From contig CAMHSB010000005.1 of NCBI GenBank assembly GCA_946187695.1, positions 1 to 64,000 of the forward strand: a DNA stretch of 64,000 nt, in the 5' to 3' direction. Numbering within the stretch: position 1 is the first letter of the stretch; each line of letters begins with the position of its first letter. Made by a program: the position numbers and the translations under genes. A model generated the notes under the pieces. It searched no databases, had not been told where the DNA came from, and saw only the letters and a program-made list of their open reading frames with translations. The stretch is from an uncultured Bacteroidales bacterium. Lineage in GTDB: Bacteria; Bacteroidota; Bacteroidia; Bacteroidales; Paludibacteraceae. Positions 44,801 through 52,538 of the stretch are shown here, piece after piece.

Positions 44801-47397
44801 ACGACAAGGGTACGCTGACGCTTACAGGTGCAGGTTCCATGCCGGTTTTGACCGATGACAACCGTTACCATTGGAACCATGTGTTTGATGAATGGGCGAT
44901 GTTCACCGAGGATGTCATCATCTCCGACGGTTGGACAGGTATCAATACAGTCATCGCCGATAAGAACGCTACTGCAAATAAGTACAAAAATATCAAGACC
45001 TTGGAATTGGGCGCAGACATCAAACTGATACGTGATAGTTCGCTTCGTTATCCGAACTTGACGGATGTCTATTGCTATATCCCTGATCCGGTGAACATCC
45101 AGACGAGCGACAAATATTGTCCGTTCGACAAAGCAGCACTCATCGCCAACAACGCGACGCTGCACGTGATCAACTTCACCGGCACCAAAGCCAAATACCA
45201 GAACAGCAGCGCATGGAACTGGTTCCCGAACATCGTTGATGACCTCGTTACCCGTAAGGAAGGTATCATCTACGTGACGAACGTCCATATGGACAAGAAT
45301 TACAATATGTTGGGAGTAAGTGCTTCGGAATTAGGCACAAAGACCTACCAACTGACGGCAGGAGTGCAACCGGCGAACGCAACCACTTCGGCTCTTGCAT
45401 GGAGTTCAAGCGACCCGACAATCGCAACTGTTGATCAGAACGGACTTGTGACCATATTGAGCAATAGCAACGCCGGTGCGTTTGCCGAAGTGACCATCAC
45501 AGCCAAAGCAACCGACGGTTCGGGCAAGAAAGACGAGTGCCGTCTTGTTATCTATGATGCGGACGAGATAATTGATGATACGTACGTGGAATCGCTGCAT
45601 GCAGACAAATACGCTATCACCATGAGCAAGTCGCAAATCCAGTACCCGGAGATCTCGCTGCTGGTTGAGCCGTATAACGGTCGTCGTCAGTTTACGGTTG
45701 ATTTCTCAAACGCAGGTACGGATGTAGTACAGGTATTTGAAGTGCGTGACGACTATAGCAACTGCATCGGATACCAGTTCATGCCGCAAGGTGTAGGTAC
45801 GGCTACCGTGACTTTCACCGCCAACTACTACGACACACAGGCACACGCTTCCGCTCCGTCCGTAACCGTTACCGTCAATGTGACCGAAGACATCATCTTC
45901 ACAGAAGAGAGCAAAGAAGGTATTCCTGTTAAATACATCGTAGAAGATGCAGCCAAGATGACCTGCAAGGTATATGGCGCATTTGAGCAGGAGATCAGCG
46001 TTGATCCGAATACAGGTGCTATCATTCCGGGGGCGTCCGTATATCGCACGGCTGTTGATCCTTCGGCAACAGGTGTACTTACTATCCCGACCACCGTACG
46101 CGGCTATGCCGTAACCGGTGTGTGCGATTATGCATTCCGTAATTGCGCAAGTCTCACCGAGGTGAATTTCTGCGCAGGTGTGGAGCGTATTGGCGAAGGT
46201 GCTTTCCAAGGCTGTAATGCCCTGACGACACTCCGTCTGCCGTACACTTTCAAAGGCTTGGGTCAGAACATGGCTTCGATGCTGCCGAACCTCAAAGATG
46301 TACACTTGATGGCTACCGCGATTCCTACATCGTTCGATTGGGCAGGTCTGGAACCGGGTGACGATGCACTCGGCACAGGTGCTTTCGACGGTCTGCGTGA
46401 AGAGCAACAAGACGCTACGTTGCATGTGGCTACCGGCTGCGCTACGCTCTATGAGAACGCTGGATGGGATGTTTGGTTCCCGATTATCGTTGAAGACGGC
46501 GAGGAAGTGGACAATAATATCGCTTCTTACGTCTGCGACTTCACGAGCAAGGTATCCAAACACAGTGCATACAACGACGCTTGGACCTACGACACTGAAT
46601 GGACTGTATATGGCGGTGCAAACAACAACGCCGGTTGGGATTATGTCAAGATGGGCGGTAAGAGCGGAACCCTCGCTAACGCTAACCCCGTTTATGTGAT
46701 GAACAAGAACCGCATGGGACGTAATATCACCGCTATTCGCGTTACCTATCCGTCCGGCTCGTTCCCCAAGAACAACCAGATGGATTGCAGCGAATGGGGT
46801 GTTAAGGTGTATAGTGACCTTGCATGCACGAACCTTCTCTACACCGTGACATCCTCCGTGGCTATCACCGGTGCAGCACAGGTCGTTACACTCAAACCGG
46901 TTCCCGGACAACCGTGGAAAGCAGGATACGGCATTCAAGTTTATTGGAACCTCTCCAACACCGGCTCTACTAACGGTATCATCTGGGTAAGCAAGATCGA
47001 GTACCTCACCGATGCCGACGATGCCGCTACTCTCTGGCCGATGTATAACATCAGCTTCGTCAATTGGGACGGCTTTGTGCTCCAGAACTTCCCCGTTCGC
47101 GAGAACACCATGCCTGTCTTCGAGGGCGTAACACCGGTACGTGCAGCAGATGCCGAATACACCTACGAATTCAGCGGCTGGAGCCCTGAAATAGTTGCAG
47201 CAACCGCTGACGCAGTCTATACGGCGCAGTACACCGCAACTCCGAAACCTGTCATCCCCGATGATCCGGGTCCGGGTACAGGAGTGGACAACGTACAGAG
47301 CAATGAAGTGAAATGCACCAAGATCCTGTACAATGGTCAGTTGTACATCATCCGTGGCGACATGATTTTCAACGCCTCCGGTATGCGCATTAAGTAA
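41803..47397 (+). CDS. BspA-like leucine-rich-repeat surface protein, 1,864 aa
   Basis: Signal peptide MKNKLQKFLSLLLVLCAAITISA. Residues about 90-1010 and 1430-1500 hold LRR_5/BspA-type repeats (IGENAFKNCTKLTSV, IGDNAFDGATL, AFAGCAALKDV). A Big_2-like Ig domain is near 1185-1260 (LTAGVQPANATTSALAWSSSDPTIATVD), and an InlB-like repeat is near 1745-1805 (ISFVNWDGFVLQNF, YEFSGWSPE). The tail YNGQLYIIRGDMIFNASG matches the shared C-terminal motif. Such proteins bind host or matrix proteins in related bacteria; T9SS export is inferred. Base composition shifts inside the gene near 43,700 (sampled lines 33 versus 60 percent GC), suggesting a mosaic. Confidence 0.9.
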   Translation: MKNKLQKFLSLLLVLCAAITISAGNIASGTFKKGGSWKISSNGELYIDVKNVPDYRNKDVYMEGYRPSIAVGNRLMFVWAKNSAPWGKYIEKIVSIKFSSKVEYIGVDAFSGLYALRSVSFEQRNTNNVVIAESAFYDCVLLSQFDFSYVKEIGHLAFKKANFSDVTLPVITKLSVSAFEDCYNMFGKADNMTQGIHITSTTVPFDFSDPELLDIWYVTESKTYLQDNNDGTFTKKTERYVQTGESMKIIVPPSMYSQYTKKEFENRTFKYDHALYVVPGGENWNLSGGSLIHYGGIADYAQASDAPWYSVRNDIKRVVITYASVGSSIGNNAFTGCVNLESVQGGGARQIYQIGENAFKNCTKLTSVSNLSYVKYIEKNAFAGCTNLKLVDLSHVYTIGDNAFDGATLSASNVALGSTLESIGQYAFRGSFTNGGHIYISATVPTTHSTAFSGADATRVTLHVPGSVVAGYMTTAPWSSFQLDQSMAFPVSGTYGSGFGQWELSEDGTLTLDTKYEYDHNIPDYANITNQPWYLYRVFIRKVVLSENIKGVGKNAFAFAETGKSSIHSVEAPAVTTIGDNAFKNNDALISFNGEYVKTIGNEAFAGCAALKDVNFGDKLVSLGSRVFDGCPVVANFAVDAITPPSVNSQTFVGMGAGASNAPGRGAKASGSGQQSVTLSVPEEATVNYLAAPYWNLFSMEFIEGHGSIVKSGAYYDGAWVLYSDGTLIASSQTTNGSIDVATVYNDATVTRVEFLGGANEVKSTFFSNLPNLKTVVLNAAVNKVGYRTFQNCAKLESINLENVDTIESEAFKGCSKLASVKLSAIQYINTNAFEGCTQLASVQLAGGCRIRSRAFNGCTSLTSIDLKSATIDGYVFEGCTALSSISNGGLQITTNAFNGCSALQKFDLGSGCWTVYSNAFANTNMQTIYCSRPEPTKLYADAFGSLTLSNITAYVPADYIRMYQKADVWKEMTLMIDTTFESMLPTGGAFGDKGTWQLDDKGTLTLTGAGSMPVLTDDNRYHWNHVFDEWAMFTEDVIISDGWTGINTVIADKNATANKYKNIKTLELGADIKLIRDSSLRYPNLTDVYCYIPDPVNIQTSDKYCPFDKAALIANNATLHVINFTGTKAKYQNSSAWNWFPNIVDDLVTRKEGIIYVTNVHMDKNYNMLGVSASELGTKTYQLTAGVQPANATTSALAWSSSDPTIATVDQNGLVTILSNSNAGAFAEVTITAKATDGSGKKDECRLVIYDADEIIDDTYVESLHADKYAITMSKSQIQYPEISLLVEPYNGRRQFTVDFSNAGTDVVQVFEVRDDYSNCIGYQFMPQGVGTATVTFTANYYDTQAHASAPSVTVTVNVTEDIIFTEESKEGIPVKYIVEDAAKMTCKVYGAFEQEISVDPNTGAIIPGASVYRTAVDPSATGVLTIPTTVRGYAVTGVCDYAFRNCASLTEVNFCAGVERIGEGAFQGCNALTTLRLPYTFKGLGQNMASMLPNLKDVHLMATAIPTSFDWAGLEPGDDALGTGAFDGLREEQQDATLHVATGCATLYENAGWDVWFPIIVEDGEEVDNNIASYVCDFTSKVSKHSAYNDAWTYDTEWTVYGGANNNAGWDYVKMGGKSGTLANANPVYVMNKNRMGRNITAIRVTYPSGSFPKNNQMDCSEWGVKVYSDLACTNLLYTVTSSVAITGAAQVVTLKPVPGQPWKAGYGIQVYWNLSNTGSTNGIIWVSKIEYLTDADDAATLWPMYNISFVNWDGFVLQNFPVRENTMPVFEGVTPVRAADAEYTYEFSGWSPEIVAATADAVYTAQYTATPKPVIPDDPGPGTGVDNVQSNEVKCTKILYNGQLYIIRGDMIFNASGMRIK

Positions 47398-47452
47398 TAT
47401 CTTGTCTAATCCATGAAAAACACACATTAGGTAAACACAAAAGTTAGTTGCC

Positions 47453-47486
47453 GAAGCCCTCACATCCCGTGGGGGCTTCTTTTTTG
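47453..47486 (+). terminator. Terminator of the leucine-rich-repeat gene
   Basis: GAAGCCC, 13-base loop, GGGCTTC, then TTTTTT. Confidence 0.85.
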
Positions 47487-47505
47487 AAGAATGTCTTGGC
47501 ACTTT

Positions 47506-47591
47506 TTGACGAGGTTCCTGTTCGTTTAGTACTGTTAGCCCCCTATAGGGGGGGAACGTACGTACTAAAGAACGATAGAGGAACCTGTCAA
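47506..47591 (+). ncRNA. Candidate structured element E3
   Basis: Nested stems TTGAC/GTCAA, GGTTCCT/AGGAACC, TTTAGTAC/GTACTAAA and apical CCCCC-TATA-GGGGG. It has the same layered layout as E1 and E2 but no obvious sequence identity. It sits just after the terminator of the leucine-rich-repeat gene. Confidence 0.5.
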
Positions 47592-48060
47592 GGGCACCGG
47601 ATGGCATCCGGAATAACAGACGACGTAAAACCGGAAAAGGACCGGACTATGACGTCCGTAATGCAAACGAGATGCGTTCGAGAGTACCCACAAAAACAGA
47701 ACTGAATGAAAGGAAAAAGGCATGAAAAGGACTTTCTCGGGTTTTCCTTAGGTCGTTCTCGGGACGTGGTCCCGTGATGGTCGCGTTATTGACCCGTTAT
47801 TGACCCGACATAACCAGGCAAGAAGAAGGCGAAGCCTACGATCTGGGGCTCTTTTTTGTATTTGTAGTAACTTCGGCACGCCCCTTCCCCTACGGGGTGG
47901 GTTCCCTCCGAAGGTACGTTCGCACTTCTCTCGGTTGGCATAGTCTCCCCGACCGCCTTCCCTTTTCGAAGCCAAAAGTCAATTGGCTTCTCCATGTGCA
48001 AACTACAAGCTTTAACCGCAAAAACACAAATTATGCGAGCATTTTTGATTTTTTTTGCGG
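47592..48060. other. Gene-free stretch rich in hairpins and short repeats
   Basis: No convincing gene on either strand. Visible elements: CCGGATG-G-CATCCGG just after E3; GGAC...GTCC around 47650; CGGGAC-GTG-GTCCCG around 47760; a doubled CGTTATTGACCC unit around 47784-47810; CCCCTACGGGG around 47890; and GAAGCCA...TGGCTTC around 47970-47992. The density suggests a structured RNA or remnants of an element. Short frames on both strands here are byproducts of these palindromes. Confidence 0.45.
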
Positions 48061-48067
48061 CTAAATC

Positions 48068-48098
48068 TTGCAAATTTGAAAAATTTGTTGTACCTTTG
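48068..48098 (+). promoter_or_regulatory. Promoter of the lipoprotein/TonB receptor/DUF4249 operon
   Basis: TTG at 48068-48070, 20 bases, TACCTTTG at 48091-48098. The leader to ATG 48142 is about 37 bases. Confidence 0.8.
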
Positions 48099-48141
48099 CG
48101 GCCGAAATGGAATATATTACTCATTTTAAATACCTATTTGT

Positions 48142-49485
48142 ATGAAAAAACAATTCTTTTTGATCGCTGCCATGGCAGCTGTGCTGGTAGGTTTTACCGG
48201 CTGTAAAGACGATGCAAACAGTAACGGCCCCAGCGGTTAGGATACCCCGTCGGGTAAGGTGCTGACACCGGAAGAAACCAAGCAGGAGATGATGAACATC
48301 GCCTCCGGTCTGATCGGTAAGTTCCATACGGAAGACCAGAAAGCAGCGGTTAAGTTGGCGGACGATATGTACGACAAATACAAGGAATACGATTTCGAAG
48401 GGATCGGCAATTATTTCGACACTCGCTACGATGAGCTGTTCCGTCTGCCGCAGTATGTCTGTGCAGTAGCGGAGGGCGGCAACCCCGTTCCGGCGATGAA
48501 CCATGCGTACACCTTCAGCTTCGCCGGCGAAAGCGTGATCTGGGAAGCCGACGAAGTGAACCGCACCTGGGTGAACAAAGGTAAGGCTTCGGACAACAGT
48601 ATCATCATGCGTGCCAAGGATAAGAACGGCACGATGTGCGAGGCGAAGTTCTGGGGCGAGGGTACGGAGAAGACCTACTCCTATACCTGGACCGAGGGCG
48701 GCGAGAGTCACACCGCCACCGGTGTACTGCCGGCAATCCTGCATTTCACGCTCAAGCAGGGCAGCACCGTCATCATGAGTGCCGATCTCCAGCAAGACCT
48801 GCAGAAGAACAACCACGCGACCTTCAACCTCGCCGCTTCGGTAGCGAACCTCCGTTGGACGACGGACATCAATATCCGTTCGACCAATGCGTCGCTCGGC
48901 TTCGCGTTCTACTATGGTAGCGAGAGCCTCCTTAGCGCGCTGATCAACCTCCCGTCCTATAAGTTGATCGATAAGCAGGACAGCCAGTCCTACGAAGACT
49001 GGATCGAGCAATACGAGGAGCGTTATGAGGAGCTGATCCGCCAGATCGGCGGTGCTGACGCCGTGATCGATATCAACGGTAAGGCGCAGATCAAAGCCGT
49101 TGTCAGCAATGCCGGACAGGCTTACAACAGCATCATGAGCATGCAGAATCAGGGTGTGGATCCGGAGTCGCAGCAGGGTGCACAGCAGTACTGCAACATC
49201 ATCAATAATGCGCAGTCGAACGGTGTCTATATCGGTAATGCCAAGCAGGCAGAGGTTCGCGTGATCGCGATGTCGGAGACCGACTCGTACTACGGCGAGA
49301 GTTACTACTGGCCGGAGCCCGTGCTCTATTTCTCGGCAGACGGTACGACCTATGCCTTCGAGCAGTATTTCGAGCAAAACCGCCAACCGTTTACGGACCT
49401 CAAAAACAGTGCAGAGAATCTGGTGAACGCTTATATTCACCTGTCCTCCTGGCTGTCGCAAGAAGTAGGTGAGGTTCATTTCTAA
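48142..49485 (+). pseudogene. Lipoprotein gene interrupted by an in-frame TAG
   Basis: ATG at 48142 starts a perfect lipoprotein signal (MKKQFFLIAAMAAVLVGFTGCKDD), then TAG at 48238-48240 stops it after 32 codons. The same frame continues without further stops for 408 codons from GTG 48259, with normal codon use, to TAA at 49483-49485. The body is an all-helical, Asp/Glu-rich protein (EETKQEMMNIASGLIGKFHTEDQ, YDKYKEYDFEGIGNYFDTRYDELF) of no family I recognise. Signal and body clearly belong together. A recent nonsense mutation, a sequencing error or readthrough are the options. The stop overlaps the receptor ATG by one base. Confidence 0.8.
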
Positions 49486-51527
49486 TGCGTAAGGCTTCGG
49501 TAGGCATACTACTTATCCTATGCAGCAGTCTGTCCGTTCTCGGGCAGACTGTTGCTGATAGTAGTATCACTATCGTCAAGCAGTTGGACGATATCGAGGT
49601 GGTGCAGGACCGCGCGGTGTCGTTCGTCGAGCAGCAACCCGAACGGCTCGTGGTGGAGATGCAGCATATACAGTGCATGCCTAAGTTCCTCGGTACCTCC
49701 GACCCGATACGCTACCTGCAGAGCCTGCCCGGTGTGCAGACCAACAACGAGACCTCGACCGGTCTGCATATACACGGCTGCGATGACCATCAAACGCTGG
49801 TCTCCATCAACGGTGCACCGGTCTATTATCCCAACCACCTGATGGGCCTCTACTCGACCTTCATCGGCTCGCATTTTGCGTCTATCCTCATGGAGACCAC
49901 CGAGCACACCGGTACGATGGACAACCGTATCGGCGGATGGGTGGATTTTCGTACGCAGGATAAGCAACCCAAACGCTTCGGACTCACCGGCAACGTGGGC
50001 CTCATCAACTCCGATCTCACGCTTACTATCCCCATGGGCGCCAAGCATGCGCTCTGGATATCCGGTCGCTCGTCCTATATCAACGGCTTGTACAGCAAGC
50101 TACTCAAGATAGACAGCTACTCCATGCGGTACCATTTTATGGACTTCAACTTGACCTATCTCGGTCAACTCTCCGACCGCGACCGACTGCTCATCACAGG
50201 TTTCTACAGCCGCGATAAGATGCGCCTGTACTCGGATAACAGCATCGTCAATCTGCAATTTCCCTGGCAGAATATCGTCGGTTCTTTGAACTGGACGCAT
50301 ACGCTCGACAAAGGTTCCTGGCGCACCACCGCCTATTACTCCTCCTTCGATAATGCCCTGAACGCTTCCCTCGATTCGGCGCAGGTGAAGACCAACGAGT
50401 GGTTCGCCTCAACGGGACTGAAGAACGAACTGAAATACAACATTTCCGATGCACTGCTGCTGACCGCTTCGCTCGACTATTCCCATTATCTCAACCGCCC
50501 GCTCTCCTATGCATTGACGGGTATATCGATGTTTGCTAACCAAGAGACGCACTATGCTACCGAGCATGCGGACGAGTTGTCTGCGGGTGTCGATTTGCGA
50601 CATGAGGTCACACCGTGGTTTGCTTATAATGCAGGCTTGCATCTGAGCGGTTACAAGCACGGCAAGACCCTCTTCGGCGGCATCGATCCGCGGGTGAGTT
50701 TGCATTTCACCCCGGCACCCGATCATGCCATCTCGGCGCACTATGGCATGTACCATCAGTATTTCCATAAAGCAGGTCTGACAGGTGGCGGTCTGCCGGC
50801 GGATTTCTTCTTTCTGGCTTCGGACGCTTTCCCTGCCGAGTGGTGCCATGCGACGAGCATCAAATACGTCTATTCGTTCTTGCACAAGCAGTACAGCCTC
50901 TCGGCGGAACTCTATTTCAAGCAGATTTACAACATTGCCGAATCGACCGGCAATGTGCTGCAGGTGCTCAACAAACGATTCACGTTTGAGGACTATATTG
51001 TGACGGGCAACGGACGCAACTATGGTCTGAACCTGATGTTCCAGCGTTCGCGGGGTGTCGTGACAGGCTACGTGAGCTACACATTGGGTTGGGCGCGGCG
51101 CAGTCTGCCGGCCTTGGAGGGTTATACCGACTATCGCTATGCGGCTTCGAGTGAACGCGTGCATGACCTCAAACTGGTGCTCAACTCACGTTTCGCCAAG
51201 CGCTGGAACATCAGCGCGATGTTCGTGCTCGCCACCGGTCTGCCTTTTACCCTGGCGGAGGAGGCATACGTGCTGAACGGTCAGATGATCTGCCGGTACT
51301 CCACCTATAACGGTGCCCACATGCCGCTCTATCACCGTCTGGACCTGAGCTGCTCCTGCGATATCATCAAGACCAAGGAGCATGAGTTCGGTATCAACCT
51401 CTCGCTCTACAACACTTACGCGCACAAGAACGCGCAGTTTGTCGTCTATCGGGAGAACCTCAAGCCCATCCTCGGAACGGGTCTGTCCACCATTATACCA
51501 TCCATCAGTTTTTACGGCACTTTCTAA
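49485..51527 (+). CDS. TonB-dependent receptor, short form
   Basis: Outer membrane transporter: signal peptide MRKASVGILLILCSSLSVLGQ, plug domain from about residue 40 (PIRYLQSLPGVQTNNETSTGLHIHG, TLVSINGAPVYYPNHLMG), then a beta-barrel with alternating strands ending in GTGLSTIIPSISFYGTF with a C-terminal aromatic. At 680 residues it lacks the N-terminal carboxypeptidase-like domain of SusC proteins. Its partner is the DUF4249 lipoprotein directly downstream (TAATGA overlap), a known Bacteroidetes pairing; the ligand is unknown. Confidence 0.9.
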   Translation: MRKASVGILLILCSSLSVLGQTVADSSITIVKQLDDIEVVQDRAVSFVEQQPERLVVEMQHIQCMPKFLGTSDPIRYLQSLPGVQTNNETSTGLHIHGCDDHQTLVSINGAPVYYPNHLMGLYSTFIGSHFASILMETTEHTGTMDNRIGGWVDFRTQDKQPKRFGLTGNVGLINSDLTLTIPMGAKHALWISGRSSYINGLYSKLLKIDSYSMRYHFMDFNLTYLGQLSDRDRLLITGFYSRDKMRLYSDNSIVNLQFPWQNIVGSLNWTHTLDKGSWRTTAYYSSFDNALNASLDSAQVKTNEWFASTGLKNELKYNISDALLLTASLDYSHYLNRPLSYALTGISMFANQETHYATEHADELSAGVDLRHEVTPWFAYNAGLHLSGYKHGKTLFGGIDPRVSLHFTPAPDHAISAHYGMYHQYFHKAGLTGGGLPADFFFLASDAFPAEWCHATSIKYVYSFLHKQYSLSAELYFKQIYNIAESTGNVLQVLNKRFTFEDYIVTGNGRNYGLNLMFQRSRGVVTGYVSYTLGWARRSLPALEGYTDYRYAASSERVHDLKLVLNSRFAKRWNISAMFVLATGLPFTLAEEAYVLNGQMICRYSTYNGAHMPLYHRLDLSCSCDIIKTKEHEFGINLSLYNTYAHKNAQFVVYRENLKPILGTGLSTIIPSISFYGTF

Positions 51528-52405
51528 TGAAAAAACTCCTATACATAGTACTCGCGGCCTTGGTGTTGGTGGGCTGTAAGCAGGACGACCCGCAGCCGCC
51601 TTCGCTCATCATGGAGGGTTGGATCGACGCGAACGGTCATCCGGTGGTGATGATCCACCAGACCTATGTCCTCAGTTTCGGCAATGACAGCTCGCGGACG
51701 ATCGAAGAGACGGTGGAGGACCTGCTCATCCCCTTCGGTAAGGTGACGGTCTCGGACGGTGAACAGGAGGTGATCTTGACCGGACGTCTCGACACGGCTT
51801 ACCTGCCGCCGTACACCTACAGCTCGACTTATATCCGCGGACAGGTCGGCAAAAAATACACCTTCACCGCCAAGTACAATGATTTCTATGCTACCGCCAC
51901 GACCACCATTCCGCCGGTGGCGAGTCTCGATTCGCTGAAGGTACGCGAGATGGAGGATAAACTCGATGTGCGGGCTTACATGCACGTTGCGCCGGAGGGT
52001 TACTATGCTTTCTTTGTACGCAAACCCGGCGGTAAGCAATTTGAACTCTGTCCGTTCGATGTGTTTGAGGGCCGCGATGCGGTGGACGGCCGCATGGAGG
52101 TGAAGGTCTATCGTCCCTTTACGGAGACGGAGGACGGTTTGATCGGTGTGGATTTTCAATTCCGCAACGACCCCAAGAAGGACGATAAGGAAAAGACCTA
52201 CCGGCTCAAAGTGGTGCGGCTGGACGAACAAGCCTATCGCTTCTGGAAAGCCTACAACGAGTTGGCCATCACCAAAGGTATCCTCTTCGTGCCGGTCTAT
52301 AAAAACATTCCTAGTAACGTCGTCGGCGGGTACGGCAACGTCTCCGGCATGGGCGCTTCGTTCTACGACATCCTCGCTGCCCGCGATACGACCTATCGCT
52401 TTTAG
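51527..52405 (+). CDS. DUF4249 family lipoprotein
   Basis: Lipoprotein signal MKKLLYIVLAALVLVGC followed by KQDD. The mature part has the DUF4249 features: LIMEGWIDANGHPVVMIHQT, GKVTVSDGEQEVILTG and YTFTAKYNDFYATATTTIPPV, then a region ending near NVVGGYGNVSGMGA. These proteins accompany TonB-dependent receptors on the outer leaflet and are thought to help substrate capture. 292 residues, normal. Last gene of the operon. Confidence 0.9.
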   Translation: MKKLLYIVLAALVLVGCKQDDPQPPSLIMEGWIDANGHPVVMIHQTYVLSFGNDSSRTIEETVEDLLIPFGKVTVSDGEQEVILTGRLDTAYLPPYTYSSTYIRGQVGKKYTFTAKYNDFYATATTTIPPVASLDSLKVREMEDKLDVRAYMHVAPEGYYAFFVRKPGGKQFELCPFDVFEGRDAVDGRMEVKVYRPFTETEDGLIGVDFQFRNDPKKDDKEKTYRLKVVRLDEQAYRFWKAYNELAITKGILFVPVYKNIPSNVVGGYGNVSGMGASFYDILAARDTTYRF

Positions 52406-52456
52406 GCTAAAAATTAGCGAAAAAGGTAGAAAAAATGAAAAAAGGATGGCATATGC

Positions 52457-52487
52457 TTGCATATGTCATTTTTTATTCGTAATTTTG
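52457..52487 (+). promoter_or_regulatory. Promoter of uxaB-uxaA
   Basis: TTG at 52457-52459, 20 bases, TAATTTTG at 52480-52487. A palindrome CATATGCTTGCATATG (52449-52464) covers the -33 element and could be an operator. Confidence 0.7.
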
Positions 52488-52538
52488 CAGTCGCATTATG
52501 TGGCGAACAAATTTAACATCATTTAATACTTAAACATT

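Noticed and set aside
45706-47607. 633-codon minus-strand frame opposite the leucine-rich-repeat gene
   Set aside because: Cys/His-rich shadow translation with no recognisable domain; the plus strand has clear repeats and a signal peptide.
47448-48124. Frames on both strands in the 47.4-48.1 kb gap (plus 47448-47705, minus 47786-48124)
   Set aside because: They run through terminators, hairpins and the promoter at 48068-48098 and lack any domain or credible start.
48238-48240. Genome-wide TAG recoding
   Set aside because: TAG ends other intact genes in this window, so reassignment is not supported.
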